Assembly (NCBI RefSeq): GCF_030816965.1
Contig: NZ_JAUSYQ010000002.1
Coordinates: 1,116,001 to 1,180,000, forward strand
DNA from: Streptomyces canus
GTDB lineage: Bacteria; Actinomycetota; Actinomycetes; Streptomycetales; Streptomycetaceae
Length of the DNA stretch: 64,000 nucleotides
Direction: 5' to 3'
In this document: positions 41,088 through 49,425 of the stretch, piece by piece
How positions within the stretch are numbered: position 1 is the stretch's first letter
Layout: every line of letters begins with the position of its first letter
Translations under genes and position numbers: made by a program
The notes under the pieces: generated by a model
Database searches by the model: none
What the model was told of the DNA's origin: nothing
What the model saw: only the letters and a program-made list of their open reading frames with translations

Positions 41088-43010
41088 ATGCTCACTTCGA
41101 CCGCGAACGAGGACATCCGTACATCCTTCTGGCCGCGCGTGCGCGAGTTCGCCGTGCCGGCCGCCATGATCGAGACCGCGACCGCCCGTCGCCTCGCCGG
41201 GGACTGGGCGGGGGCGTGTGCCGCCGCGGGTTTCGACGTCGATCTCAATCTCCGTGCCGTGGCGCGCGATCACGGCCGGGAGCTGGCCTCCCGGGTCCGG
41301 TCCGATCTCCGCGCCCTCGCACCCGACCTGCTGCGCTGGCACATGCCGAGGATCGCCCCGGACGGGCTGCTGCGGCCCGGGGTGACCCTGACACTGGCGC
41401 AGTACGACGCACCCGAGGGCCCTGTGCATCTCGTGGCCCGGACCGCGCCCGCCTGGGCGGACGCCGGCCAGCGCATCACCCTCGCGCTGTGGTCCCGGTC
41501 CACGGCCGGCGCCGCAGGTCATCCGCACCCGCGCCCGAACCGACGGTTCCGGCTGGATCTGCACCGGCATCTGTGGGATGCGGGCAGGGCTGGGGAGTTG
41601 GGGGCGCGGTCGGGGGCCGGTGACGTGCGGGAACGGGACCGGGGCGGTGAACTCCGCGACCCGGACGCGGCCGCTGACGTGCGGGAACGGTCGGGGCCCG
41701 GTGAGGCGCGGGAGCGGCACTGGGGCGGTGAACTCCGCGACCCGGACGCGGCCGCTGACGTGCGGGAACGGTCGGGGCCCGGTGAGGCGCGGGAGCGGGA
41801 CTGGGGCGGTGAAGTGCGCGACCCGGAGGGGGCCGCTGAGGTGTGCGACTGGACCGGAGCGGGTGAAGGCTACGACCGGACCGGGACCAGTCAGACCCGC
41901 GACCGGCACGGGGCCAGTGATACCCGCGCCCCGACCGGAACCGCTGAAGCACGCGACCGGACCGCGACCAACCAGACCCACCACCAGACCGGCACCGCTC
42001 AAGACGACGACCGGACCGGAACCAAGCAGACCCGCGACCGGGCCCGAACCAGTCAGATCCCCGATCAGCTCCCCGACCGGACCGAAGCCGCTGAAGGCCA
42101 CGCCCAGACCGGAACCAGTCAGACCCCCGACCAGACCGGAACCGACGAGCTGCGGCAAGGGTCGGACGTCGGTGAGCCCTCGATGCGGTCGCGGCCCAGT
42201 CAACTTGCTGGCCATGAACCGGAGTTGATGGTGCCGCCCGATTGCGCCGTCGACCGGTGGGCGGCGGAGGCGCGGATACTGCTCGCGGCCGAAGGACGGA
42301 CCGGCGGACTCCTGCTGGTGCGGCTCGGTGGGCGGCAGCGGCTGGTGCTGGAGCTCGCCGCGGACGACGATCTGATACGACCCGTGCCGACTCCCTCGGC
42401 CGGTACCGTATCCGCACTCCCCGTCCTGCCGGACGCGGCGACCTGGGTGCTGCCCGACCTCCAACTGCTGCGCGCCGGCGCGATCGAGGCGGAACGGCTG
42501 CACCCCCTGGTCGCCGCCGCGTTGGCACCGGACCGAGCGGCCACCGGACCACCTCGCACCCCGGACCGGCCGGGACGACCGCGTCTCGTGGAGTGCCGGG
42601 GAGCCAGACACCGGATCGGCCTGGTCGACGGGGTGCTGGCCCCGCTGGACCACGACCCGGACGAGATCCGGCGGGAGGAACTGCTGGTCGCGCTGACCGG
42701 CACCCCGCTCCCCTGCCTCCAGGCGATCGACGAGGCACACCGCCGTCCGCACTGCCTGGCCGGCGTCCGCGAACGTCTCGTGCACGGCGACACCGCCGGC
42801 GCGCTGGCCGTCGTGGAAGGACTGCTCGGCCCCGAGGCGCTGCTGCGCACCGGCCCCCTCCGGGACGAACTGGAGGCGGCTGCGCTACGGCGCATCACAT
42901 ACGGACTGTTCAGGGCGGGCCTGACGGGACCCGGGCCCACCCGGTTCCGACCGCGTCCGAGCGGTCGCGACTCCCGGAACCGGCGTACCCATCCGCGTCA
43001 CGCGACCTGA
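41088..43010 (+). CDS. Repeat-bearing protein of unknown function, first gene of MoxR/vWA module
   Basis: 640 aa from an ATG with AAGGTGAG upstream (a GTG two codons earlier is possible). Three parts: an ordered N-terminus (about 1-160, FWPRVREFAVPAAMIETATARRLAGDWAGACAAAGFD... LLRWHMPRIAPDG), a disordered charged middle (about 165-370) and an ordered C-terminus (about 380-620, CAVDRWAAEARILLAAEGRTGGLLLVRLGGRQRL... LVECRGARHRIGLVDGVLAPLDHDPDEIRREELLVALTG). The middle includes two near-identical 27-residue units (GGELRDPDAAADVRERSGPG...) and many degenerate RTGTSQTRDR-like units. I recognise no family. It precedes the MoxR and vWA genes in the same direction and is probably their substrate, adaptor or effector. 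Confidence 0.8.
   Translation: MLTSTANEDIRTSFWPRVREFAVPAAMIETATARRLAGDWAGACAAAGFDVDLNLRAVARDHGRELASRVRSDLRALAPDLLRWHMPRIAPDGLLRPGVTLTLAQYDAPEGPVHLVARTAPAWADAGQRITLALWSRSTAGAAGHPHPRPNRRFRLDLHRHLWDAGRAGELGARSGAGDVRERDRGGELRDPDAAADVRERSGPGEARERHWGGELRDPDAAADVRERSGPGEARERDWGGEVRDPEGAAEVCDWTGAGEGYDRTGTSQTRDRHGASDTRAPTGTAEARDRTATNQTHHQTGTAQDDDRTGTKQTRDRARTSQIPDQLPDRTEAAEGHAQTGTSQTPDQTGTDELRQGSDVGEPSMRSRPSQLAGHEPELMVPPDCAVDRWAAEARILLAAEGRTGGLLLVRLGGRQRLVLELAADDDLIRPVPTPSAGTVSALPVLPDAATWVLPDLQLLRAGAIEAERLHPLVAAALAPDRAATGPPRTPDRPGRPRLVECRGARHRIGLVDGVLAPLDHDPDEIRREELLVALTGTPLPCLQAIDEAHRRPHCLAGVRERLVHGDTAGALAVVEGLLGPEALLRTGPLRDELEAAALRRITYGLFRAGLTGPGPTRFRPRPSGRDSRNRRTHPRHAT
41641..41802 (+). repeat. Tandem 81-bp duplication in the repeat-bearing gene
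   Basis: Two 81-bp units (41641-41721, 41722-41802) are identical except for about one base near the end (GCGGCAC versus GCGGGAC). A third, diverged partial unit follows. The near identity points to a recent slip or recombination, in frame (27 codons). Confidence 0.85.
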
Positions 43011-43071
43011 ATCCCCAACGGGGAAACTGTCCCCTCCTCCTGGCCCGCTCCTAGCCCATAGGTGATCACTC

Positions 43072-44292
43072 ATGCCCATGACCGCCCCTGCTTCCGCCTC
43101 CCAACTCGACGTCGCCGCCGACCTGTTGGCACTGCTGCGCGACTCCACCACCGAACCGCGCCCCGACTCCCAGCTGGAGGCCCTCACCCTGGCCGTGGCC
43201 GCCGATCTGCCCGTACTGCTGTGGGGTGAGCCGGGCATCGGCAAGACCGCGACCCTGACCCAGCTCGCCGCTGCCCTGGACCTGCCGCTGACCACGGTGA
43301 TCGCCAGCGTGCACGAGCCGTCCGACTTCTCGGGGCTGCCCGTGGTCGGGGACGATCCCGCCACCCAGGGCGTGCCGATGGCCCCGCCGGACTGGGCGGT
43401 ACGCCTGGTGCGGGCCGGCCGGGGGCTGCTGTTCCTGGACGAGTTGTCCACCGCACCGCCCGCCGTCCAGGCCGCGCTGCTCCGGCTCGTCCTGGAGCGG
43501 CGGATCGGCGCACTACGGCTGCCGCCCGGCGTAAGGATCGTGGCCGCCGCCAACCCCAGGTCCTCGGCGGCCGACGGCTGGGAGCTCAGCCCACCGCTGG
43601 CCAACCGGTTCGTCCATCTCCAGTGGACCCACGACCACGAGACCGTCGTACGCGGGCTCGGCGGGACCTGGCCGCGGGCCACCCTGCCACGGCTCGACCC
43701 GCGCAAGCTGCGGGAGGCCGTGGACTTCGCCCGCCGCGCGGTGTGCGGGCTGCTCGCCGCGCGCCCCACGCTCGTGCACCGGCTGCCCACCAACGAGACC
43801 GGGCGGGGCGGTCCCTGGCCGTCGCCGCGGAGCTGGGACATGACCCTGTCCCTGATCGCCTTCGCGACCGCGGCCGGCTCCGCGCGGGACGTGCTCTCCT
43901 CGCTGGTCCGGGGCACGGTGGGCGACGGCCCGGGGCTGGAGCTGCTGGCGAGCCTGGACCGGCTGGACCTCCCGGACCCCGAGGACGTGCTCGCCGATCC
44001 CGCGGGGGCCGTCCTGCCCGAACGGGGAGACCTGCGGCAGGCGGTGCTCGACGGTGTGGTGGCGGCCGTACGCGCACGTCCGGACCGGGCCCGCTGGGAT
44101 TCCGCGTGGGCGGTGCTGGTGCGGGCGCTGGAGACCGGCGCCCCGGACCTGGTCGTCGTGCCCGCGACCACGCTCGCCTCGCTGCGGCAGCAGGACTGGG
44201 ACGTGCCGGCGGCGATCGACAGGCTCGCCGGGACGGTGGCGCTGTCCCGGCGGGCGGACCGGGCGGCTGTCGCCTCCAAGGCCCGCCGATGA
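43072..44292 (+). CDS. MoxR-family AAA+ ATPase
   Basis: 406 aa. The AAA+ core has Walker A GEPGIGKT (52-59), the GLP/pre-sensor HEPSDFSGLPVVGD typical of MoxR-type insert-containing ATPases, Walker B LLFLDELS (Asp123-Glu124) and sensor region VAAANPRSSAADGWELSPPLANRF. MoxR ATPases act as chaperones that insert metals or remodel partners together with vWA proteins. AGGTGA precedes the ATG; its stop overlaps the next gene's start (ATGA). This is the motor of the three-gene module. Confidence 0.92.
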   Translation: MPMTAPASASQLDVAADLLALLRDSTTEPRPDSQLEALTLAVAADLPVLLWGEPGIGKTATLTQLAAALDLPLTTVIASVHEPSDFSGLPVVGDDPATQGVPMAPPDWAVRLVRAGRGLLFLDELSTAPPAVQAALLRLVLERRIGALRLPPGVRIVAAANPRSSAADGWELSPPLANRFVHLQWTHDHETVVRGLGGTWPRATLPRLDPRKLREAVDFARRAVCGLLAARPTLVHRLPTNETGRGGPWPSPRSWDMTLSLIAFATAAGSARDVLSSLVRGTVGDGPGLELLASLDRLDLPDPEDVLADPAGAVLPERGDLRQAVLDGVVAAVRARPDRARWDSAWAVLVRALETGAPDLVVVPATTLASLRQQDWDVPAAIDRLAGTVALSRRADRAAVASKARR

Positions 44293-45557
44293 GCACGAAG
44301 ACCCCCGGAGAGGGGGGACATCTGGACCGCGACAAACTCTTCGCCGCCCGTCTCCACGCCGCCCGGGCCCGCCCCTATCTGGCCACCGCGCTGTTCGCCC
44401 TGCACACCGTCGAGTCGAAGCAGGTGCCGACGATGGCCGTCGACCGGCACTGGCGGTGCTATGTCTCACCGGCGTTCGTGGACCGCATGCCGGTGGAGGA
44501 GCTGGCGGGCGTGTGGGTGCACGAGGTGTCCCACCTGCTGCGCGACCACCACGGGCGCGGTGACCGGGTCGCCCGTGAGCGCGGGCTGACCGGTGTCGGA
44601 GACCGGCTGCGGATGAACATCGCCGCGGACTGCGAGATCAACGACGACGTGTACGGCGACGGACTGGTCGCGCCCAAGGGCGCCGTGCGGCCCTGGCGGT
44701 TGAGGCTGCCCGAGGGACAGCTGATGGAGGAGTACCTGAGCGGGATCAGCTTCGGGCCCCTCACTCTTGACCTGGCCTGGCTGGACTGCGGCAGCGGTGC
44801 CGACGGCCTGGAACGCGAGTGGGACCTGGGCCCCGACGGGGCGGACAGTCTGAGCGAGCAGGAGCGGGACGCGGTCCGCTTCCGGGTGGCGCAGGGCATC
44901 AAGGCGCATCCGGGGGACACCCCGCAGGGCTGGCGGCGGTGGGCGGAGGAGGCGTTCCATCCGCCGCAGCCGTGGCGGGACCTGCTGGGCGCGGCACTTC
45001 GTTCGGCGGTCTCCGGCTCCGGCGCGGGCGACGACTACAGCTACGGCCGTCCGTCGCGGCGCTCGGCGGGGGTGCCCGGCGCGGTGCTGCCGAGCCTGCG
45101 GCGCCGGCCGCCACGGGTCTGCGTGATCATCGACACCTCCGGCTCGGTCAGCGACGGCGAGCTGGGCAGCGCGCTCCTGGAGGTTGCCGCGATCTCCCAC
45201 GCCGTGGGCGGCCGACGTGATCTGGTCAACGTGCTGTCGTGCGACGCGGCGGCCGGGGTCGTGCGTCCGCTGTGCCGGGCCGAGGGCATCCCGCTGGTCG
45301 GCGGCGGGGGGACGGATCTGCGCACGGGCTTCGAGAAGGCGCTGCGCTCGCGGCCCCGTCCGGACGTCGTCGTGGCCCTGACCGACGGGCAGACGCCCTG
45401 GCCGAGCGCGCGGCCCTCATGCCGTACCGTCATCGGTCTGTTCCCCCGGCCGGGCAGGAGCCGGGCACGACGCGAGAACAATCCCGAGTACGTGCCGGAC
45501 TCACCGCCCGCCTGGGCCCGCGTGGTGGAGATCGGCTCGGCAAACGGAGCTCGGTGA
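44289..45557 (+). CDS. HExxH metallopeptidase-like and vWA domain protein (DUF2201)
   Basis: 422 aa. The N-terminal domain (DUF2201_N type) carries VWVHEVSHLLRDHHGR, with HEVSH at 78-82, a zincin-like motif. A variable linker follows, then a C-terminal vWA-like domain with MIDAS start VIIDTSGSVSDGELG (Asp282-x-Ser-x-Ser), the later GGGGTDLRTGF and VVALTDGQTPW. Both metal sites look intact. Its start overlaps the MoxR stop. The vWA part should bind the MoxR ATPase, and the HExxH part may cleave or hold a target. Confidence 0.9.
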   Translation: MSTKTPGEGGHLDRDKLFAARLHAARARPYLATALFALHTVESKQVPTMAVDRHWRCYVSPAFVDRMPVEELAGVWVHEVSHLLRDHHGRGDRVARERGLTGVGDRLRMNIAADCEINDDVYGDGLVAPKGAVRPWRLRLPEGQLMEEYLSGISFGPLTLDLAWLDCGSGADGLEREWDLGPDGADSLSEQERDAVRFRVAQGIKAHPGDTPQGWRRWAEEAFHPPQPWRDLLGAALRSAVSGSGAGDDYSYGRPSRRSAGVPGAVLPSLRRRPPRVCVIIDTSGSVSDGELGSALLEVAAISHAVGGRRDLVNVLSCDAAAGVVRPLCRAEGIPLVGGGGTDLRTGFEKALRSRPRPDVVVALTDGQTPWPSARPSCRTVIGLFPRPGRSRARRENNPEYVPDSPPAWARVVEIGSANGAR

Positions 45558-45686
45558 GCCAGGAAGCTCCGAGCAGGCCGACCGACCTCACGGCCGCCGC
45601 GGGGTGGACGCGGAGGTGGTCGGCCACGAGATCATGGGGGCCGGCGGAGTCCGGAGCACATCGCGGGCCTGGGTGGGAGGAGCGAC

Positions 45687-46586
45687 ATGACCAATGTCGA
45701 CGTGCACCAGCATCTGTGGAGCCCGGCGCTGGTGACGGCCTTGAGGGCGCGCCGCGAGCCGCCGTACCTGGACGGCTGGACGCTGTATCTGGACGGTGAG
45801 CCGCCCTACGGCCTCCCGCCCGCCGACCACGACGCGGCCCGGCGCGCGGAACTCGCCGCCACCGACGGCCTCGGCCTCGCGCTCGTCTCCCTCTCGGCGC
45901 CGATCGGCGTGGAGTGGCTGCCCGCGGCCGAGGCACGGCCGCTGCTGGACGCCTATCACGAGGGCGCGGCCGCGCTCCCCGCGCCGTTCGGGGCGTGGGC
46001 CGCCGCCTGTGTGCGGGACGTCGACGCCAAGGCGACGGCGGACTACCTCGACCAGGGGTTCGCCGGCCTCCAGCTGCCCGCCGACGCCCTTGCGGACGCG
46101 GCCGGTTACGCCCGGTGCGCCCCGCTGCTCGAGCTGCTCGAAGAACGCGACCTCCCGCTGTTCGTGCACCCGGGGCCCGCGGCCGGTGGCTCCGAGGGGC
46201 CCGGGTGGTGGCCCGCGATGGTCCCCTACGTCCAGCAGATGCACGCCGCCTGGTTCGCCTTCCGTGCCTACGGCCGCCCCCGCCATCCGCGGCTGCGGGT
46301 CTGCTTCGCACTGCTGGCCGGACTCGCCCCGCTGCACGGGGAGCGGTTCGCCGCGCGCGGGGACGGCAGGACGGAGCCGGACCCGCTGGTGTTCGTCGAG
46401 ACGTCCTCGTACGGGCCGCGTGCCGTCGAGTCCGTCGTGCGTGCGCTGGGCGTGGACGCCGTGGTCCAGGGTTCGGACCGGCCGTACGCGGAGCCGCCGC
46501 AGCACCCCGGCCACGGGCTCGGCGGAGCGGCGGCCTACGCCTTCCGTATCGCCAACCCCCGAAGACTGCTCACCGGGAAGGAGTGA
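45687..46586 (+). CDS. Amidohydrolase-family protein
   Basis: 299 aa, cytoplasmic, with GGGAGGAG upstream. TIM-barrel metal-dependent hydrolase of the amidohydrolase_2 type: VDVHQHLW supplies the HxH metal ligands, LFVHPGP another His, and VVQGSDRPYAEPPQ the catalytic Asp region. Members hydrolyse or decarboxylate small molecules. It stands alone; its 3' end overlaps the convergent GNAT gene by 17 bp. Substrate not evident. Confidence 0.85.
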   Translation: MTNVDVHQHLWSPALVTALRARREPPYLDGWTLYLDGEPPYGLPPADHDAARRAELAATDGLGLALVSLSAPIGVEWLPAAEARPLLDAYHEGAAALPAPFGAWAAACVRDVDAKATADYLDQGFAGLQLPADALADAAGYARCAPLLELLEERDLPLFVHPGPAAGGSEGPGWWPAMVPYVQQMHAAWFAFRAYGRPRHPRLRVCFALLAGLAPLHGERFAARGDGRTEPDPLVFVETSSYGPRAVESVVRALGVDAVVQGSDRPYAEPPQHPGHGLGGAAAYAFRIANPRRLLTGKE

Positions 46587-47004
46587 CCGCGCGGTGAAGG
46601 GGCGCGTTCTCGATGGGAGCGCGCAGTTCCACCCGGGAGACGTCGTGGTCCCGGAACCAGGCGAGCAGGCCGCCGATGACCGTACGGCTGTGGCCGTGCC
46701 GCCGGTGGTCCGGATCGGTGACGACTCCGATGACGTGCCCGGTCCGGCCGCCGCGCGAGCCCGGTCGGGGCGGGCGTCGGTCGATGGCGCCGATGCCACA
46801 GGCGGCGAGCCCCTCGTCCTCGGCGTCCACCACCAGGACGCGCACGTCGTCCGCGGTGAGCTGCTCCCACAGCGCCACGGCCAGTGAGTCCAGCGCGTTG
46901 CCGTCGAGATCCCCGGAGCGCAGAGCCTGCAGACGTACCAGCTCCACCAGGTCGTACTCCACCGCCTGCCGTACGGCCGTTGAGTTTCCGGTGCCTTGTC
47001 CCAT
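46570..47004 (-). CDS. GNAT-family N-acetyltransferase, C-terminally shortened
   Basis: 144 aa from the ATG at 47004 (AGGG about 8 nt upstream; a GTG at 47013 is an alternative). The acetyl-CoA-binding motif A is GHVIGVVTDPDHRRHGHSRTVIGGLLAWF, followed by VSRVELRAPIENAPLHR, where related proteins continue PLYRSLGF and one or two more strands. Here the protein ends 7 residues later, inside the 3' end of the convergent amidohydrolase gene. It may be slightly truncated. Substrate unknown; divergent from the CGNR gene. Confidence 0.75.
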   Translation of the reverse strand: MGQGTGNSTAVRQAVEYDLVELVRLQALRSGDLDGNALDSLAVALWEQLTADDVRVLVVDAEDEGLAACGIGAIDRRPPRPGSRGGRTGHVIGVVTDPDHRRHGHSRTVIGGLLAWFRDHDVSRVELRAPIENAPLHRAVTPSR

Positions 47005-47030
47005 ACCGACCACCCTGGTGTAATGCCCTT

Positions 47031-47558
47031 GTGCATCTCAACCCTTACGGCGAGGATCCCGTGAAGCTGGCCGCGGATCTGGCCAACCGGCGCCCGGCCG
47101 ACGTCACGGAGCTCGCGGACCGTTGCCTCGCCGCCGGGGTGGTGCTGGACGGCCCGGTCACCCCGAGGGACCTGGTCCGCACCGGGGAGGTGCTGGACGC
47201 GTGGGAGAAGGTGGTCGACGCCACGGACGAGGAGGAGCGCGCCGAGCTGCTCAACCGCATGCTGGCGACGGCCGCCGCGTATCCGCGGATGACCAACCAT
47301 GTGGGCACCGGCTGGCATCTGCACTACCGCGACGAGGGCCAGTCGCTCGGCGACGTGCTGTACTCCCTGATCTCCGTGGGCACCGCCCTGCACCTGGCGG
47401 GACGCGGCATGCACCGCCTGCGGCGCTGCGAGGTGACGGAGTGCGCCACGATCTTCGCCGACACCTCCCGCACCGGCCGGCAGCGGTACTGCTCCCCCCG
47501 CTGCGCCAACCGGGACGCGGTCCGCCGCCACCGGGCCCGCACCGCGTCCTCGGACTAG
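47031..47558 (+). CDS. CGNR zinc-finger protein
   Basis: 175 aa from a GTG (VHLNPYGEDPVKLAADLANRRP). The N-terminal part belongs to the stress-induced, presumed RNA-binding ABATE-type domain; the C-terminal finger is RRCEVTECATIFADTSRTGRQRYCSPRCANRDAVRRHR, with four cysteines and the CANR version of the CGNR motif. These proteins are thought to be transcriptional regulators. It ends 33 bp before the first Zur-like box of the zinc transporter and starts 26 bp from the divergent GNAT gene. Confidence 0.87.
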   Translation: MHLNPYGEDPVKLAADLANRRPADVTELADRCLAAGVVLDGPVTPRDLVRTGEVLDAWEKVVDATDEEERAELLNRMLATAAAYPRMTNHVGTGWHLHYRDEGQSLGDVLYSLISVGTALHLAGRGMHRLRRCEVTECATIFADTSRTGRQRYCSPRCANRDAVRRHRARTASSD

Positions 47559-47591
47559 CGGACGGGTCCGGACCAGGGACGAGTCAATTAT

Positions 47592-47606
47592 TGGCAACGC
47601 TTTTCA
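47592..47606 (-). promoter_or_regulatory. Zur-like box 1 upstream of the zinc transporter
   Basis: Read on the minus strand TGAAAAGCGTTGCCA, a fair match to the actinobacterial Zur dyad (roughly TGAAAACGATTTTCA as I recall it). One half-site is strong, the other weak. Confidence 0.5.
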
Positions 47607-47630
47607 CTTACGGGCCGCCAGACCTGTTTA

Positions 47631-47645
47631 CGACAATCGTTTTCA
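47631..47645 (-). promoter_or_regulatory. Zur-like box 2 upstream of the zinc transporter
   Basis: Minus strand TGAAAACGATTGTCG, with a strong left half and central CGAT. It lies about 40 bp before the binding-protein ATG and 39 bp from box 1, where Zur-Zn would repress transcription. Confidence 0.65.
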
Positions 47646-47686
47646 TCTAGCGTGAGGGGGTCATCAGAACCGCGCTTGGAGGATCC

Positions 47687-48628
47687 ATGTCCACGTCCCC
47701 GTCGTCCCGCCGCCTGGTGCTGCTCGTCGGCGCCTCCGTCACCCTGTTGGCAGGCTGCGGCAGCTCCTCGGACTCCGGGAGCGACGGGAGCGCCTCGGCG
47801 GCCCCGGCCGCCTCGTCCAAGGTCGCCGTCGTCGCCTCCACCAACGTGTACGGCGACATCGTCTCGCGCATAGGCGCCGACAAGGTCTCCGTCACCTCGG
47901 TCATCAGCGACCCCGACCAGGACCCGCACTCCTACGAGGCCAGCACCCAGAACCAGCTGGCCCTGTCGAAGGCGAAGGTCGTCGTCGAGAACGGCGGCGG
48001 CTACGACGACTTCGTGGACCGGATGCTCAAGAGCGCCGGCAACTCCTCCGCCGAGGTGATCAACGCGGTGAAGGTCTCCGGCAGGACCGCTCCCCAGGGC
48101 GGCGAGCTCAACGAGCACGTCTGGTACGACTTCCCCACGGTCGCGAAGATCGCCGACCGCATCGCCGCCGCCCTCGGCAAGGCCGATCCCGCGAACGCCG
48201 CGACGTACACGAAGAACGCCGACGCCTTCAGGGCCGACCTGAAGCCGCTGGAGGCCAAGGAGGCGCAGATCAAGAAGGAGCACGGCGGCGAGGCGATCGC
48301 CATCACCGAGCCCGTGCCGCTGTACATGACCGGAGCGAGCGGGTTGGTCGACAAGACGCCCACGGAGTTCAGCGAGGCCATCGAGGAGGGCGACGACGTC
48401 TCCCCCAAGGTCCTTCAGGAGACCCTCGCCCTGTTCACCGACAAGCAGGTCGAGGCGCTGGTCTACAACGCGCAGACCTCCGGCCCGCAGACCGAGAAGT
48501 CCGAGCAGGCGGCCAAGGCGGCCGGCATCCCCGTGGTCCCGGTGACGGAGACCCTGCCGAGCGGCAAGAACTACCTCGCGTGGATGACCGGCAACGTCGA
48601 CGCGCTCGCGAACGCACTGGCCAAGTGA
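47687..48628 (+). CDS. znuA: Zinc/manganese ABC transporter substrate-binding lipoprotein
   Basis: 313 aa cluster A-I metal-binding protein. The lipoprotein signal ends in LLAGC (Cys24). Metal-site residues are His in DPDQDPHSYEAS and in LNEHVWYDF, with later acidic ligands; there is no His-rich loop as in some ZnuA proteins. GGAGGA precedes the ATG. First gene of a three-gene operon with ATPase and permease; two Zur-like sites upstream favour zinc over manganese. Confidence 0.9.
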   Translation: MSTSPSSRRLVLLVGASVTLLAGCGSSSDSGSDGSASAAPAASSKVAVVASTNVYGDIVSRIGADKVSVTSVISDPDQDPHSYEASTQNQLALSKAKVVVENGGGYDDFVDRMLKSAGNSSAEVINAVKVSGRTAPQGGELNEHVWYDFPTVAKIADRIAAALGKADPANAATYTKNADAFRADLKPLEAKEAQIKKEHGGEAIAITEPVPLYMTGASGLVDKTPTEFSEAIEEGDDVSPKVLQETLALFTDKQVEALVYNAQTSGPQTEKSEQAAKAAGIPVVPVTETLPSGKNYLAWMTGNVDALANALAK

Positions 48629-49425
48629 GCACGGTCATCAGCCTGCGCGGGGCCGGTCTCTCCTACGGTCCGCGCACGGTCTGGAGCGACCTCGAACTGG
48701 ACGTACCCCCAGGGGAGTTCCTCGCCGTGCTGGGCCCGAACGGAGCGGGCAAGACCAGCTTCGTGCGGGCCCTGCTCGGCCGGCAGCCGCTGTCCGCAGG
48801 GGAGTTGACGGTCCTCGGCCGCTCTCCCCGCGAGGCCGCCCGGCACATCGGTTACGTCCCCCAGCAGCCAGCCCTGTCCGCGCAGGCGATGCTGCGCGCC
48901 CGTGACCTCGTGCGCTTCGGCATCGACGGCCACCGCTTCGGGCCGCGCCTGCGAACAGCCGCCGTACGCAAGCGTGTTGAGGAGATCCTCGCGTCGGTGG
49001 GTGCCTCGGCGTATGCCGACGTCCCGCTCGGCCTGCTGTCCGGCGGCGAGCGTCAACGCGTCCGCGTCGGGCAGGCCCTCGCGACCGATCCCCGCATCCT
49101 GCTGTGCGACGAGCCGTTGCTCTCCCTGGACCTCCACCACCAGCGCGCGGTCACCGAGTTGGTGGACGCCCGCCGCCGTTCCCACGGCACGGCGGTGGTG
49201 TTCGTGACCCACGAGATCAACCCGGTGCTCGGTCTGGTGGACCGGGTGCTGTACCTGGCACCGGGCGGCCACCACGTGGGCACCCCCGACGAGGTCCTCA
49301 CCTCCGCGTCGCTGTCCCGGCTGTACGGCACCCGGGTCGACGTCGTCCATGTGCACGGCCGGGTCGTGGTGGTCGGCGCCCACGATGACCACGCGCACCA
49401 GGTGCCCGAGGAGGTCCGTCCATGA
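48625..49425 (+). CDS. znuC: Zinc ABC transporter ATP-binding protein
   Basis: 266 aa from a GTG that overlaps the preceding stop. Complete ABC ATPase: Walker A GPNGAGKTS, Q-loop YVPQQPAL, signature LSGGERQR, Walker B ILLCDEPLLSLD (the usual Glu follows Asp) and H-loop FVTHEINP. The C-terminal His/Asp-rich tail (VVVVGAHDDHAHQVPEE) might bind metal. The permease start overlaps its stop by 4 bp. Confidence 0.92.
   Translation: MSTVISLRGAGLSYGPRTVWSDLELDVPPGEFLAVLGPNGAGKTSFVRALLGRQPLSAGELTVLGRSPREAARHIGYVPQQPALSAQAMLRARDLVRFGIDGHRFGPRLRTAAVRKRVEEILASVGASAYADVPLGLLSGGERQRVRVGQALATDPRILLCDEPLLSLDLHHQRAVTELVDARRRSHGTAVVFVTHEINPVLGLVDRVLYLAPGGHHVGTPDEVLTSASLSRLYGTRVDVVHVHGRVVVVGAHDDHAHQVPEEVRP

Noticed and set aside
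41577-42190. Repetitive GC-rich stretch considered as a CRISPR array or minisatellite
   Set aside because: It is in frame within a long gene and units lack uniform spacers; treated as a disordered protein region.
39809-43010. P450 and nearby genes considered as a biosynthetic cluster
   Set aside because: No synthase, cyclase, NRPS/PKS or tailoring set is nearby; the P450 stands alone.
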